64,000 bases of DNA from NCBI GenBank assembly GCA_945883335.1, contig CAMCXI010000005.1, forward strand, positions 62,001 through 126,000, in the 5' to 3' direction. This DNA is from Candidatus Methylopumilus universalis (GTDB lineage Bacteria; Pseudomonadota; Gammaproteobacteria; Burkholderiales; Methylophilaceae). Shown piece after piece: positions 9,054 to 18,947 of the stretch. A program made the position numbers and the translations under genes. Position 1 is the stretch's first letter, and each line of letters starts with the position of its first letter. Under the pieces are notes generated by a model. It was not told where the DNA came from. It made no database searches and was given only the letters and a program-made list of their open reading frames with translations.

Positions 9054-9935
9054 TTGGATTATTTAGAAGCCTATCTTAATCACATTACTTTCGAGCGCGG
9101 TCTAAGCAAGCTCACTCAAAGCAACTATGCGCGAGATATTAAGCTTTTGATGGACACGACGACTGAAAGTAAAACGCCTTTAGATGCCTTAAAACCTGCA
9201 CACATTCGTCAACTTATTGCAAAACTGCATGGCCGTGGCCTGGGCGGAAAAAGTATCGCACGCATGCTTTCAGCATGGCGTGGCTTTTTTGACTATCTTG
9301 TTAAACAACATAGTTTTAGTAGCAATCCTTGCATTGGTATGCGCGCGCCAAAATCTGCAAAAAGCTTACCTCAGGCACTTTCGGCAGACCAAGCTTTGCA
9401 ATTAGTAAATGTTAAAGAAGATGACCTACTTAGCCTGCGTGACCATGCAATCCTCGAGCTTTTTTATTCTTCAGGGTTACGTTTGGCTGAACTAGTTGGC
9501 CTAGATTTCAATAAATTAGATCTCGCAAACGGCACGATCTCCGTCACCGGCAAAGGCAATAAAACCCGCATCGTGCCTGTTGGCAGTTATGCGGTTCATG
9601 CGATTCAAATATGGCTTAACGCCCGAGTAAGCATCGCAAGACCCGAACAGCCTGCACTATTCATTACTAAACAAGGCAATCGCATCACACCTCGCGCAAT
9701 TCAATATCGACTGAAAGAATGGGCGATCAAACAAGGCATTAATAGCGACGTGCATCCCCACATGCTAAGACATAGCTTCGCAACCCATGTTTTACAATCG
9801 AGTGGAGATTTGCGTGCTGTGCAAGAAATGCTTGGGCATGCAAATATAAGCACCACCCAAGTCTATACCCACTTAGATTTTCAACACCTTGCAAAAGTAT
9901 ATGACCAAGCACATCCCAGGGCAAAAAAAACATAA
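9054..9935 (+). CDS. xerC: site-specific tyrosine recombinase XerC
   Basis: A 293-residue tyrosine recombinase that with XerD resolves chromosome dimers at dif. The N-terminal SAM-like core-binding domain covers ~1-85. Catalytic residues are visible as SSGLRLAELVGLD (Arg), TGKGNKTRIVP (Lys), HPHMLRHSFATH (HxxR), LGHANISTTQVYTHLDF (His and nucleophile Tyr). No in-frame ATG precedes the conserved N-terminus, so a TTG at 9054 is the likely start. The chromosomal context after dapF and DUF484 identifies this as the housekeeping XerC rather than a mobile-element integrase. Confidence 0.95.
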   Translation: MDYLEAYLNHITFERGLSKLTQSNYARDIKLLMDTTTESKTPLDALKPAHIRQLIAKLHGRGLGGKSIARMLSAWRGFFDYLVKQHSFSSNPCIGMRAPKSAKSLPQALSADQALQLVNVKEDDLLSLRDHAILELFYSSGLRLAELVGLDFNKLDLANGTISVTGKGNKTRIVPVGSYAVHAIQIWLNARVSIARPEQPALFITKQGNRITPRAIQYRLKEWAIKQGINSDVHPHMLRHSFATHVLQSSGDLRAVQEMLGHANISTTQVYTHLDFQHLAKVYDQAHPRAKKT

Positions 9936-10033
9936 TCTCTTACCCCTAAATTAAGTATTGTTTTTTATCTGTCATTAATGTGGCAAAATCAAAGTCCAAA
10001 ATTTTTTTACCAACACCTTATAAAGGAATTTTC

Positions 10034-10618
10034 ATGGAACACCAATTACCAGCCCTACCATATGCAAAAAATGCACTTGCTCCACACATTTCAGAAGAAA
10101 CATTTGATTACCACTACAGCAAACATCACCAAACTTATGTCACGAATTTAAATAACTTGATTAAAGGGACTGAGTTTGAAAATAGTAGCCTTGAAGAAGT
10201 CGTAAAAAAATCTTCAGCTGGCATCTACAATAATTCAGCACAGGTTTGGAACCACACGTTCTTTTGGAATTGTATGAAACCTAACGGCGGCGCTGCCCCT
10301 GCAGGCCCATTAGCGGATGCAATCAACGCAAAATGGGGTTCTTTCGATGAGTTTAAGAAAGCATTCCAAGCTTCAGCTGTTGGTAACTTCGGTTCAGGCT
10401 GGACATGGTTAGTTAAGAAAGCAGATGGTTCTGTAGATATTGTGAATATGGGCGCTGCTGGTACACCATTAACAACAGGTGATACGCCGTTATTGACAAT
10501 CGATGTGTGGGAACATGCTTATTACATCGATTATCGTAACGCACGCGCTAAGTTTGTTGAAGTATTTTTAGCTTCATTGGCTAACTGGGATTTTGCATCA
10601 GCAAATTTCAACGCTTAA
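10034..10618 (+). CDS. sodB: superoxide dismutase [Fe]
   Basis: A 194-residue SOD of the Fe/Mn family. Metal ligands are visible: His in [11 protein letters not shown], His in [11 protein letters not shown], and Asp/His in [18 protein letters not shown]. The [11 protein letters not shown] and FGSGWTWLV strings favour the iron type. The ATG at 10034 is chosen because AAGGAA lies 8 bases upstream and the protein then begins with the standard [16 protein letters not shown] monocistronic unit with its own terminator. It detoxifies cytoplasmic superoxide. Confidence 0.97.
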   Translation: MEHQLPALPYAKNALAPHISEETFDYHYSKHHQTYVTNLNNLIKGTEFENSSLEEVVKKSSAGIYNNSAQVWNHTFFWNCMKPNGGAAPAGPLADAINAKWGSFDEFKKAFQASAVGNFGSGWTWLVKKADGSVDIVNMGAAGTPLTTGDTPLLTIDVWEHAYYIDYRNARAKFVEVFLASLANWDFASANFNA

Positions 10619-10629
10619 CCAAAGTTAAC

Positions 10630-10664
10630 TAAAAAGCTCAGTTGATTTCAACTGAGCTTTTTTA
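10630..10664 (+). terminator. intrinsic terminator of sodB
   Basis: A stem AAAAGCTCAGTTGA / TCAACTGAGCTTTT with a short loop and T-run, directly after the sodB stop codon. The following bases up to 10861 are AT-rich, with no gene seen; they must hold the promoter of the zinc-receptor operon. I could not recognise a clear Zur or Fur box. Confidence 0.92.
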
Positions 10665-10861
10665 TTGCTTTTCATTATTTACACCCCCCTTTTTTAAATT
10701 TGCCTGCTGAAAAATTTGTTCGACTTTATTCATAAAAGTTAATTAAATTTAATAAAAAATTATACTGCCAGTTTCTATGCGCTTAATACCTTTATATTAG
10801 CGGCATATAATCTAAAAGTAATCAAAATAAAAAATTGAATTATCAAGTAAAATAGTAAGAT

Positions 10862-11173
10862 ATGTTAAAACGTACTTTCATGAATTTTGTTCTGCCGCTG
10901 CTGTTTTTATTTGCACAGCACGGAGCAGTTACGCATGAAATTTCACACTACTCTGAGCAAGCACCGCTTACTCAGCAAAAACAGCAAACGCCACATTCTC
11001 CAATTTGTGATAAATGTGTCTCTTATGGAGAAATGGCCGGTGCTTTAGGCACTCCAAGTTTTCATATTTCTGTTTTACCCACAGCAGCAATTCAAGTTGA
11101 TGGCTATGAATTTACTCAAAGTCGTCATGTCGTTGTTTCTTATCAAGCTCGTGCCCCACCAACAATCTCCTAA
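10862..11173 (+). CDS. small secreted CxxC protein (DUF2946-like) upstream of zinc receptor
   Basis: A 103-residue protein with a signal peptide (MNFVLPLLFLFAQHGAVTH), a His/Gln-rich stretch (HEISHYSEQ, QQKQQTPHSPICDKC) and a CDKC motif near the middle. This layout is like the DUF2946 group of short periplasmic proteins found beside metal-related TonB receptors. It precedes the receptor gene by 81 bases on the same strand, so it is probably cotranscribed with it and may bind a metal ion in the periplasm. The role is inferred from composition and context; no enzymatic motif is visible. Confidence 0.6.
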   Translation: MLKRTFMNFVLPLLFLFAQHGAVTHEISHYSEQAPLTQQKQQTPHSPICDKCVSYGEMAGALGTPSFHISVLPTAAIQVDGYEFTQSRHVVVSYQARAPPTIS

Positions 11174-11254
11174 AGTTACTGATTGAATTTGGGTTTATGC
11201 CCTCTGTCGCTTATTAAAAAAAGTGACATCTATCTACTTATTTAGGAGTATTTC

Positions 11255-13360
11255 ATGAGCAATTTTTATCGATTGGCGCGTAAGCCTATTGCGTTTGCCA
11301 TCACTAGTTTGTTTGTTAGCCCTATTTTATTAAGCACAACAACTTATGCGGCTGAAAAACAGGTCAATATTGATGCCCCATCAGTGCCGATTACAGGCAA
11401 TCCATTGGGGGTCAGTTCAGATCAATTAGTTGTGCCGGTTTCTATTTTAAATGGACGCGAACTGTCTTTAAGGCGAGAGAGTACTTTGGGTGAGACTCTA
11501 AATGGCACACCTGGCGTTAATTCAAGTTACTTTGGTCCTAATTCTTCACGTCCTATTATTCGTGGTATGGACGGAGATCGCGTTCGTATCATGCAAAACG
11601 GTGTAGGTTTATTAGATGCCTCTGCCTTGAGTCCAGATCATGCCGTTGGTGCCGATCCTTTTATTGCCGAACAAATTGAGGTGATTCGTGGTCCAGCCAC
11701 AGTCTTATATGGCGCTGGTGCAATTGGTGGTGTGGTCAACGTCATTGATCATCGTATTCCAAAAGAACCTGTGAATGGTGCAACCGGTCGGGGTGAAATT
11801 AGATTTGGTGGCGCGGATCGTGAAAAAGGTGGCGTTGCTGTTATCGACGTTGGTAATGGTATTTTTGCACTGCACGCCGATGCTTATCAACGTAAGACCG
11901 AAGACTTAAGTATTCCAGGCTATGCAGTGACAAGACGTGAAGCGAATAGAAATGATGAAGTCGCAAGAAGTAGAAAAGGGCGTCTGGTAAACAGTGGTTC
12001 TGAAAGTCATGGTGGTGCATTTGGCGCTTCATTAACCTTCGATAAAGGCCATATTGGCGTTTCAGTCTCAACGGCGGCAAGTAAATATGGTGTTCCTACT
12101 GGCGGCGAAGAAAACGTTAACATCGATATGCTGACGCAACGCACTGAGTTGTCCTCAGAGATACGTGAACTGGGTACATTTGTTGAGCGTATTAAATTCA
12201 GAATGGCGCACACAGATTATCGTCATTCGGAATTTGAAAATACAGAGCCTGCATCACGTTATCTCAATAGTGGGGTAGAAGGTACCTTGGAAGCAGCGCA
12301 TCAAAAGATTGGCGACATGTCTGGCGTTATCGGATTTCAGTTTGAAAATACTAAACTGAAATCTTTAGGTTTGGGAGAACACGGTCATGCATTATTACCA
12401 TCCACTCGAACCACGCGAAGAGGGATTTATTTGTATGAAGAGCTGTCATTCGATCGCTTGAAGTTAAGCGCGGGTGGCCGCGTAGATAAAATTAATGTGC
12501 GTTCTGGCGGCGGCGGTGAAGATCCTGATCATCCAGGAGAGTTTCATTTCGGAGATCCAAGCTCTAAACACTTTAATACCGCTAACCTTTCAGGCGGTGC
12601 CTTATTTAAGCTCGATGATAACTGGAGTGTTGGGAGTAATTTAACCCATACCGAACGGGCACCAACAGCTAATGAACTCTTTGTCCATGGTAAGCATCAC
12701 GCGACTAGGCTTTACGAAGAAGGGAATGCGGATCTTAAAAAAGAACGTTCGAATGGTGTGGATGCACAATTAAGATGGAAAGATGCTAAGAACTCCTTCA
12801 ATGTGAGTGCTTATTACACCCGTTTTCAGAATTTTATTAATCTTTATAGAACTGGTGATTTAGTGAATGATCACGGGGAAGAAAATGAACCGGATTCAAA
12901 TATAACAAAAGCTGAGTTCCGCGGTGATAAAGTGACCTTTAGGGGTATGGAAGCCGATGGGCGATTTAGAGTTTATGAAGGCTCAGGTGATTTGGACTTA
13001 ACGCTCCGTGGTGATTATGTAAGGGCAACCAATTCTGATACTGGCAATCCTGTACCGCGAATCTCACCGATGCGTTTAGGTTTTGGGTTTGATTACAAAT
13101 TTAATCAAATTGGTGCGCGTCTTGATGTATTGCACGGTTTCAAACAAAATCGTACCGATGCTGAGGAGTTTTCAACAGACGCTTATACCATGGTGAATGC
13201 CACAGCAACTTATCGCTTAGGAGGCACTTATGGTCTTGAGCTATTTGCAAAAGCCAGAAACTTACTGGACCAAGAAATTCGTGACCATAGTTCGTTCTTA
13301 AAAGAGATTGCCCCGATGGGTGGTCGCTCTTTGCTCGTTGGACTCAGAACCGAGTTTTAA
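11255..13360 (+). CDS. znuD: TonB-dependent receptor, ZnuD-type zinc uptake
   Basis: A 701-residue outer-membrane receptor with signal peptide (to ~residue 33), plug domain (~45-170; SRPIIRGMDGDRVRIMQNG, VIRGPATVLYGAGAIGGVVN) and a beta-barrel ending in the aromatic-terminated RSLLVGLRTEF. Predicted extracellular loops carry many His and acidic residues (GEHGHALLP, EDPDHPGEFHFGDPSSKHF, VHGKHHATRLYEEG), as in the zinc receptor ZnuD. A heme role is possible but the classic FRAP/NPNL heme motifs are not seen. It is paired with a small CxxC secreted protein. Confidence 0.85.
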   Translation: MSNFYRLARKPIAFAITSLFVSPILLSTTTYAAEKQVNIDAPSVPITGNPLGVSSDQLVVPVSILNGRELSLRRESTLGETLNGTPGVNSSYFGPNSSRPIIRGMDGDRVRIMQNGVGLLDASALSPDHAVGADPFIAEQIEVIRGPATVLYGAGAIGGVVNVIDHRIPKEPVNGATGRGEIRFGGADREKGGVAVIDVGNGIFALHADAYQRKTEDLSIPGYAVTRREANRNDEVARSRKGRLVNSGSESHGGAFGASLTFDKGHIGVSVSTAASKYGVPTGGEENVNIDMLTQRTELSSEIRELGTFVERIKFRMAHTDYRHSEFENTEPASRYLNSGVEGTLEAAHQKIGDMSGVIGFQFENTKLKSLGLGEHGHALLPSTRTTRRGIYLYEELSFDRLKLSAGGRVDKINVRSGGGGEDPDHPGEFHFGDPSSKHFNTANLSGGALFKLDDNWSVGSNLTHTERAPTANELFVHGKHHATRLYEEGNADLKKERSNGVDAQLRWKDAKNSFNVSAYYTRFQNFINLYRTGDLVNDHGEENEPDSNITKAEFRGDKVTFRGMEADGRFRVYEGSGDLDLTLRGDYVRATNSDTGNPVPRISPMRLGFGFDYKFNQIGARLDVLHGFKQNRTDAEEFSTDAYTMVNATATYRLGGTYGLELFAKARNLLDQEIRDHSSFLKEIAPMGGRSLLVGLRTEF

Positions 13361-13449
13361 TTGATTGTTTTATAGATACTCAGGTGCAGTCATGCTGCGC
13401 TTGAGCTATTATGAGCACTTCAAGTATTTAATGAATGTAAGAGATTAAT

Positions 13450-13722
13450 ATGGCACGTACAGTGAATTGCATCAAATTAGGCAAAGAAGCCGATGGCATG
13501 GATTTTCCTCCTTACCCAGGCGAACTTGGCAAACGTATTTATGAAAATGTTTCTAAAGAGGCCTGGGCTGGTTGGCTTAAACAGCAGACCATGTTGGTTA
13601 ACGAAAATCGTTTGAGCCTAGCTGATCCGGAAGCACGTAAGTATCTAACCCAGCAAACTGAAGCTTATTTCTTTGGTGAAGGAGCTGATAAAGCGAGTGG
13701 CTATATTCCACCTCAAGATTAA
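13450..13722 (+). CDS. yggX: YggX family Fe(2+)-trafficking/oxidative damage protein
   Basis: A 90-residue cytoplasmic protein with the family start [19 protein letters not shown], which contains the conserved Cys, and the C-terminal [18 protein letters not shown]. YggX protects Fe-S clusters and takes part in iron trafficking. Length equals E. coli YggX (91 aa). It is usually next to mutY; here it instead sits between a metal receptor and ppk1. Complete and intact. Confidence 0.96.
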   Translation: MARTVNCIKLGKEADGMDFPPYPGELGKRIYENVSKEAWAGWLKQQTMLVNENRLSLADPEARKYLTQQTEAYFFGEGADKASGYIPPQD

Positions 13723-13786
13723 TCAGCTTGCCAAATCTCTTTTTGTCATAAAATCGTCATCATTGGCACTTAAATTTCGGATTATT

Positions 13787-15874
13787 TTGTCGCGCGCCAT
13801 CAAATTGAACTCAGAACACTTCGTCAATCGTGAACTTGGCTTATTAGCTTTTAACAAACGTGTACTTGCTCAAGCAGAAGATGAGCGAGTGCCAATGCTA
13901 GAACGCCTTAAGTTTCTGTGTATTTTTAGTAGCAATATGGATGAGTTTTTTGAAGTCCGCGTTGCTGGTATTAAGCATCAAATTAAATTCAATGATCAGC
14001 ATACTGGACCTGACGGGCTTTTGCCAAAACAAGCCTTCGCAAAAATAAGTGCTGAAGCACATGTTTTGGTTGCTCACCAATACAAAATTCTAAATGAGAT
14101 AGTGCTTCCAAAGCTTGCTGAAGAAAACATTCATTTTCTTAGGCGCACAAGCTGGAATGATGCACAACGCCTTTGGATTAGAGAGTTCTTTTTTAGAGAG
14201 CTCATGCCAATTCTGACCCCGATTGGTCTAGATCCAGCGCATCCATTTCCAAGAGTATTAAATAAAAGCTTAAATTTTGCTGTTGAGCTTGATGGCAAAG
14301 ACGCCTTTGGTCGCAACTCTGGCATTGCTATTGTTCAGGCCCCAAGAGCCTTGCCTCGTGTCATCCGCTTGCCAAGTGAAGTCGCTAACTGCGAGCACGG
14401 CTTTGTATTCTTGTCTTCCATTTTGCATGCCCACGTGAACGAGCTTTTTTCAGGCATGGCCGTTAAAGGGTGTTATCAATTCAGACTAACGCGCGACAGT
14501 GAGTTAACGCTTGATGATGAAGATACAAAAGACTTAAAAATTGCACTCCAAGGTGAATTGTCACACCGCCAATTTGGTGATGGCGTTCGACTGGAAGTGG
14601 CTGATAGCTGCCCTGATGAAATGTCTCATTTTCTACTTGGTCAGTTTGGCTTAAATAAAGAAGACCTCTACCAGGTCAATGGCATTGTGAACCTAGTCCG
14701 TCTGATGCAGATCCCAGATTTAGTCGATAATCCAACGCTTAAATATCCTCCTTATACAGCGTCTAAGGCCAAAGAGTTGGTCAAAGAATCTGATGTTTTT
14801 AAAGCGATACGCAAACAAGATATTTTGGTTCATCACCCGTTCCAATCTTTCAATGCAGTGACTGACTTCATTACACAAGCTGCTGAAGACCCGGACGTAT
14901 TAGCCATCAAGCAAACTTTTTACCGAACCAGCGCGGATTCTACTTTAATGAAATCGTTAATTGAGTCGGCTAAGCGTGGCAAAGAGGTGACTGTTGTTGT
15001 TGAACTATTTGCACGCTTTGATGAAGAAGCGAATATTAATTGGGCAGCCAAACTTGAAGATGCTGGTGCACACGTTGTGTACGGCGTGGTCGGCCACAAA
15101 ACTCATGCAAAAATGGCCATGGTTGTTCGCCGTGAAGATGGCACGCTTCGTCGTTATGCGCATCTTGCGACAGGCAACTATCATCAACGCACAGCTAAAC
15201 TCTACACAGACTTTGGTTTATTTACATGTAACAATGAAATATGTGCTGACGTGAATGATGTCTTCGCGCAACTGACTGGCCTTGGAAAATCTAACAAGCT
15301 CAATCATCTATGGCAATCACCATTCACCTTGCATAGCAACTTGATTAAAGCGATCAATAAAGAAGCAGAAATTGCAAAGTCTGGTAAGAAAGCACGCATC
15401 ATTGCCAAAATGAATGCGTTGTTGGAGTACGATGTTATTAGAGCTTTGTACGATGCATCTAATGCCGGCGTTGAAATCGACCTATTAGTGCGTGGCGTCT
15501 GTGCGCTCAAGCCTGGCGTTCTTGGGGTTTCTGAAAATATTAGAGTGCGGTCAGTGGTTGGTCGTTATTTAGAGCACACGCGTATTTTTTACTTCTTGAA
15601 TGAAGGAGAGGAAAGTGTTTATCTTTCAAGCGCCGATTGGATGTACCGAAACCTCTTTAAGCGTATTGAAGTCTGCTTCCCTATTCTCGATGCAAAAGTA
15701 AAAAAACGAGTCATTCAAGAAGGTTTGGATGTGTACCTGAAAGACAATATGAATGCTTGGGAAATGATGCCAGACAGCACTTACCAATTAGCACATAAAC
15801 GCGGGATACAAAATTCAGCACAACAAGCGTTAATGCAGCTTTACGGCCAGGACTTGCCAGCGCCAGAAATCTGA
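13787..15874 (+). CDS. ppk1: polyphosphate kinase 1
   Basis: About 695 residues. It makes polyphosphate reversibly from ATP. The PPK N domain starts at HFVNRELGLLAFNKRVL. Catalytic histidines are visible in GHKTHAKMAMVVRRE (autophosphorylated His) and YLEHTRIFYF. PLD-like C-terminal domains follow, with SADWMYRNLFKRIEV. No ATG precedes the conserved N-terminus; in-frame TTG codons exist at 13763, 13787 and 13805, and I place the start at 13787 with low certainty. The open frame also reaches back into yggX. It converges with ppx, with only 5 bases between the stop codons. Confidence 0.95.
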   Translation: MSRAIKLNSEHFVNRELGLLAFNKRVLAQAEDERVPMLERLKFLCIFSSNMDEFFEVRVAGIKHQIKFNDQHTGPDGLLPKQAFAKISAEAHVLVAHQYKILNEIVLPKLAEENIHFLRRTSWNDAQRLWIREFFFRELMPILTPIGLDPAHPFPRVLNKSLNFAVELDGKDAFGRNSGIAIVQAPRALPRVIRLPSEVANCEHGFVFLSSILHAHVNELFSGMAVKGCYQFRLTRDSELTLDDEDTKDLKIALQGELSHRQFGDGVRLEVADSCPDEMSHFLLGQFGLNKEDLYQVNGIVNLVRLMQIPDLVDNPTLKYPPYTASKAKELVKESDVFKAIRKQDILVHHPFQSFNAVTDFITQAAEDPDVLAIKQTFYRTSADSTLMKSLIESAKRGKEVTVVVELFARFDEEANINWAAKLEDAGAHVVYGVVGHKTHAKMAMVVRREDGTLRRYAHLATGNYHQRTAKLYTDFGLFTCNNEICADVNDVFAQLTGLGKSNKLNHLWQSPFTLHSNLIKAINKEAEIAKSGKKARIIAKMNALLEYDVIRALYDASNAGVEIDLLVRGVCALKPGVLGVSENIRVRSVVGRYLEHTRIFYFLNEGEESVYLSSADWMYRNLFKRIEVCFPILDAKVKKRVIQEGLDVYLKDNMNAWEMMPDSTYQLAHKRGIQNSAQQALMQLYGQDLPAPEI

Positions 15875-15879
15875 AAGAA

Positions 15880-17376
15880 CTAAGCTAGAGAAAGCGTAAT
15901 ATTAAGGTCTTTCCAATAAACTACCTCACTGGCTAGCTCAGCATCCGTCAAAGGATTCTTAGCGAGCCATCCAGGCTCAACATCCAGCCCAAAACCCGCT
16001 TTATGCCAAGCCAAATTGAGTTCTGGCGGCGTAATATGTAAGCGATTGCGATGAAATAAAACCGCCAATCTAAAAATCATCACTAACACTGTACGGTCTT
16101 CAGAAAGCGCTGGCATTTGTAGCTTAGCAAGTGAGCGCCGCTGTGCGCGCACTAAAAAACCTAAACTTTCTTGTTCCATTTTGGAAAAACCGGGCATATC
16201 AGCATTTTCAATAATGTACGCCGAATGCTTGTGATAACCGCCGTGTGCAATCGAAACACCAATCTCATGCAATTTGGCCGCCCATCCCAAATATTGCTTA
16301 GCAACCGCCACATCTCCGCTTAACTTATGTTCGACTTGCGAGAGCAATAAAATCGATAAAGACTGCACACGCTTCACCTGATCTCTATCCACATGATAGC
16401 GACGCATAAAGCTATTAACCGTTGCATCACGCGTATCATCGTGCTGCATGCGTCCTAGTAACTCATAAAGCACACCTTCTCTTAATGCACTATTGGCCAC
16501 GGTCAGCTTATCAATGCTCAAACCCTCAAATGCAGCGATCATAATGGCCAACCCACCAGAGATGACTGAGGAGCGGTCCACACTAAGCCCATGAAGTTGT
16601 ATTTTTTTAATTTCTTTAGCGCCTATCAATAACTGTCGCAATTGATACAAGCCCTCAAGTGTAACTGCGCCATCTGTCAGACCATTAAGACGAAGCACTT
16701 CGCCAAGTGTGCGGGCGGTTCCAGATGAACCAACAGCCTCTTGCCAATGCTTAGATTTAAAGTTTTTAGCAATCGTTTGAATTTCAGTCGCTGCCGCAAT
16801 TTGCGCACGCTCAAATGCTTCTTCAGTGATTTTTCCATCAGAAAAGTACTTCAGGCTATAACTGACACAGCCCATATAGAGACTTTCCATCTCTAAAGGC
16901 TCCAAGCCTTCACCAATAATGAATTCAGTTGAACCCCCACCAATATCAATGACGAGGCGTTTATGTTCAGCCTTAGGAAGACTGTGACTCACGCCCACAA
17001 AAATCATGCGCGCTTCTTCACGACCAGCAATGATTTCTATTGGGAAACCGAGCGCTTCTTGCGCTGCTTTTAGGAGTTGAGGTGCATTTTTAGCAACACG
17101 AAAAGTGTTAGTAGCGACTGCACGCACTGCTTGAGGAGGAAGTCCACGCAGACGCTCACCAAAACGATTTAGGCACTCAATCGCACGATTTAATGCTTCG
17201 TCACTCAGTGTTTTGTCATCACTCAACCCTGCGCCCAGTCTGACGACCTCACGCAAGGAGTCGTGAAAAATGAGATGGTCGTCGACCACCCTTGCAAGTT
17301 GCAATCTGAAGCTATTGGAGCCTAAATCAACTGCAGCAATTTCAGAGAAAGTTGGTTTACTATTGACCAAGACCAA
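15880..17376 (-). CDS. ppx: exopolyphosphatase / pppGpp phosphohydrolase
   Basis: A 498-residue ASKHA-fold phosphatase that removes terminal phosphates from polyphosphate and may hydrolyse pppGpp. Visible motifs are IAAVDLGSNSFRLQLARV (phosphate 1), VIDIGGGSTEFIIGEG (phosphate 2) and the C-terminal HD-like domain from ~residue 310 with LGWAAKLHEIGVSIAHGGYHKHS. It is encoded opposite ppk1 and upstream (in transcription) lies phoU 30 bases away, so phoU-ppx is likely one unit controlling phosphate status. Confidence 0.96.
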   Translation of the reverse strand: MVLVNSKPTFSEIAAVDLGSNSFRLQLARVVDDHLIFHDSLREVVRLGAGLSDDKTLSDEALNRAIECLNRFGERLRGLPPQAVRAVATNTFRVAKNAPQLLKAAQEALGFPIEIIAGREEARMIFVGVSHSLPKAEHKRLVIDIGGGSTEFIIGEGLEPLEMESLYMGCVSYSLKYFSDGKITEEAFERAQIAAATEIQTIAKNFKSKHWQEAVGSSGTARTLGEVLRLNGLTDGAVTLEGLYQLRQLLIGAKEIKKIQLHGLSVDRSSVISGGLAIMIAAFEGLSIDKLTVANSALREGVLYELLGRMQHDDTRDATVNSFMRRYHVDRDQVKRVQSLSILLLSQVEHKLSGDVAVAKQYLGWAAKLHEIGVSIAHGGYHKHSAYIIENADMPGFSKMEQESLGFLVRAQRRSLAKLQMPALSEDRTVLVMIFRLAVLFHRNRLHITPPELNLAWHKAGFGLDVEPGWLAKNPLTDAELASEVVYWKDLNITLSLA

Positions 17377-17406
17377 CCTTTATTCTTGTAACAAAAAAAC
17401 AGAAAA

Positions 17407-18114
17407 TTATGGTGCGAGCGTTTCGCGTTCCATCTCATCAACAGACGTATGGCGCACATCTTTACCCTTCACCATATACACCACATATTCAGCAATGTTT
17501 TTTGCATGGTCGCCAATACGTTCAATCGCTTTCGCCACAAACAACACTTCTAATGACATAGAAATTGTACGTGGATCTTCCAACATAAAAGTGATCAACT
17601 GACGCATCGCCGCTCGAAATTGCTCATCCACTTGCTCATCCTGACGCGCAACTTCAACTGTTCTCGTCACGTCCAAACGCGCAAAAGCATCTAAAGATGT
17701 ACGCAACATCTCACGCACCAAAGTTACCATCGTTTTAATTTCATTAAAACGTGGCTTGTACATGCGGTCCGACTCATAAATCTTTTGTGTAACACGTGCA
17801 ATTTTAGTGGCTTCATCACCAATGCGCTCAAGATCGGTAATCGTCTTCACGATCATCATGATCAAGCGTAAATCACTCGCAGCAGGCTGACGTCTAGCAA
17901 TAATGTGGCTACAATCTTCATCAACTTGTATTTCAAGCGCATTGACTTGTTGATCAACCTCCATTACTTCTTGAGCTAATTTTGGATTGACGCTGACCAA
18001 TGAGTCCAAAGCGTTGACAATTTGCTGTTCAACCAAGCCGCCCATTTGCAGGACTTTTGCGCGCACAGCTTCAAGTTCAGCGTCATACTGCTTATAGGTA
18101 TGTTCAGTTTGCAT
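17407..18114 (-). CDS. phoU: phosphate signalling regulator PhoU
   Basis: A 235-residue all-helical protein with two PhoU repeats, each a three-helix bundle with metal-binding acidic motifs (DLERIGDEATKIARV and AIERIGDHAKNIAEYV). PhoU represses the Pho regulon through PstSCAB-PhoR. No pst genes lie in the window; instead phoU precedes ppx and opposes ppk1, so the locus ties phosphate sensing to polyphosphate turnover. The start ATG at 18114 gives the typical N-terminus HTYKQYDAELEAVR. Confidence 0.97.
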   Translation of the reverse strand: MQTEHTYKQYDAELEAVRAKVLQMGGLVEQQIVNALDSLVSVNPKLAQEVMEVDQQVNALEIQVDEDCSHIIARRQPAASDLRLIMMIVKTITDLERIGDEATKIARVTQKIYESDRMYKPRFNEIKTMVTLVREMLRTSLDAFARLDVTRTVEVARQDEQVDEQFRAAMRQLITFMLEDPRTISMSLEVLFVAKAIERIGDHAKNIAEYVVYMVKGKDVRHTSVDEMERETLAP

Positions 18115-18191
18115 AACAAATATTCTTATTAAAAATTAATAGCAAAGACGTTAGATGGACTAGCTTAGACCTTGTTCATGACAATTTGATG

Positions 18192-18857
18192 TCATTTTGA
18201 TGTATAAGTTTTAACGCCTTCGGCGGTTGCTAACAGAAGAACATTCGCTGGGCGTGCCGCAAATAATCCATTCGTCACCACGCCGACGATTTGGTTAATC
18301 TTAGCTTCCATTTCAATCGGGTTACTAATTGTTAAACCGTGCACATCTAAAATCATATTGCCGTTATCAGTTGTGAAGTCACGCAATTTTGGCTGACCAC
18401 CCAGCTTCACCAACTCGCGGGCCACATAGCTACGCGCCATTGGCAATACTTCTACCGGCAAAGGAAATTTACCAAGTACTGGTACATATTTAGTCTCATC
18501 GCAAATACAGATGAAGCTTTTTGCACAGGCTGCAACGATTTTCTCGCGCGTTAACGCACCACCACCGCCTTTAAGCATGTGAAGATGTTCAGTAATCTCA
18601 TCCGCACCGTCCACATAAATTTCCATGCCATCTACCGTATTTAAATCAAATACTTCAATACCATGGGCACGCAAGCGTTGTGCTGTTGCTTCTGAACTGG
18701 CGACAGCACCGTCAATTTTTGCTTTTACTTTTGCAAGCTCATCAATGAAGAAATTAGCAGTAGAGCCTGTGCCTACCCCAATAATGCCGTCTTTTACATA
18801 CTCGACCGCCGCTTTTGCGACTTGTTGTTTTAATTCGTCTTGCGTTGCCATGTTCAT
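18192..18857 (-). CDS. rpiA: ribose-5-phosphate isomerase A
   Basis: A 221-residue enzyme interconverting ribose-5-phosphate and ribulose-5-phosphate, also needed in the ribulose monophosphate cycle of methylotrophs. Visible motifs are [16 protein letters not shown] (phosphate loop), DGADEI and [14 protein letters not shown]. Two ATGs compete (18857 and 18851); AAGGA lies 5 and 9 bases away respectively and homologues commonly start MxTQDELKQ, so either is possible. It is divergent from ilvA across about 90 bases. Confidence 0.97.
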   Translation of the reverse strand: MNMATQDELKQQVAKAAVEYVKDGIIGVGTGSTANFFIDELAKVKAKIDGAVASSEATAQRLRAHGIEVFDLNTVDGMEIYVDGADEITEHLHMLKGGGGALTREKIVAACAKSFICICDETKYVPVLGKFPLPVEVLPMARSYVARELVKLGGQPKLRDFTTDNGNMILDVHGLTISNPIEMEAKINQIVGVVTNGLFAARPANVLLLATAEGVKTYTSK

Positions 18858-18947
18858 TTATCCTTCAAATTGCATAATAAAATTCTTTAATGATGCGTTT
18901 TCTTTATAATTACAAGCTACCCTCAATCATACACTTAGCAAGACTGA

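Noticed and set aside
9054-9935. XerC as the integrase of a mobile element
   Set aside because: It lies in the conserved dapF-DUF484-xerC context and has normal XerC length and motifs.
11255-13360. Heme/hemoglobin receptor
   Set aside because: The FRAP and NPNL heme-receptor motifs were not found, while His/acidic loops and ZnuD-like features are clear.
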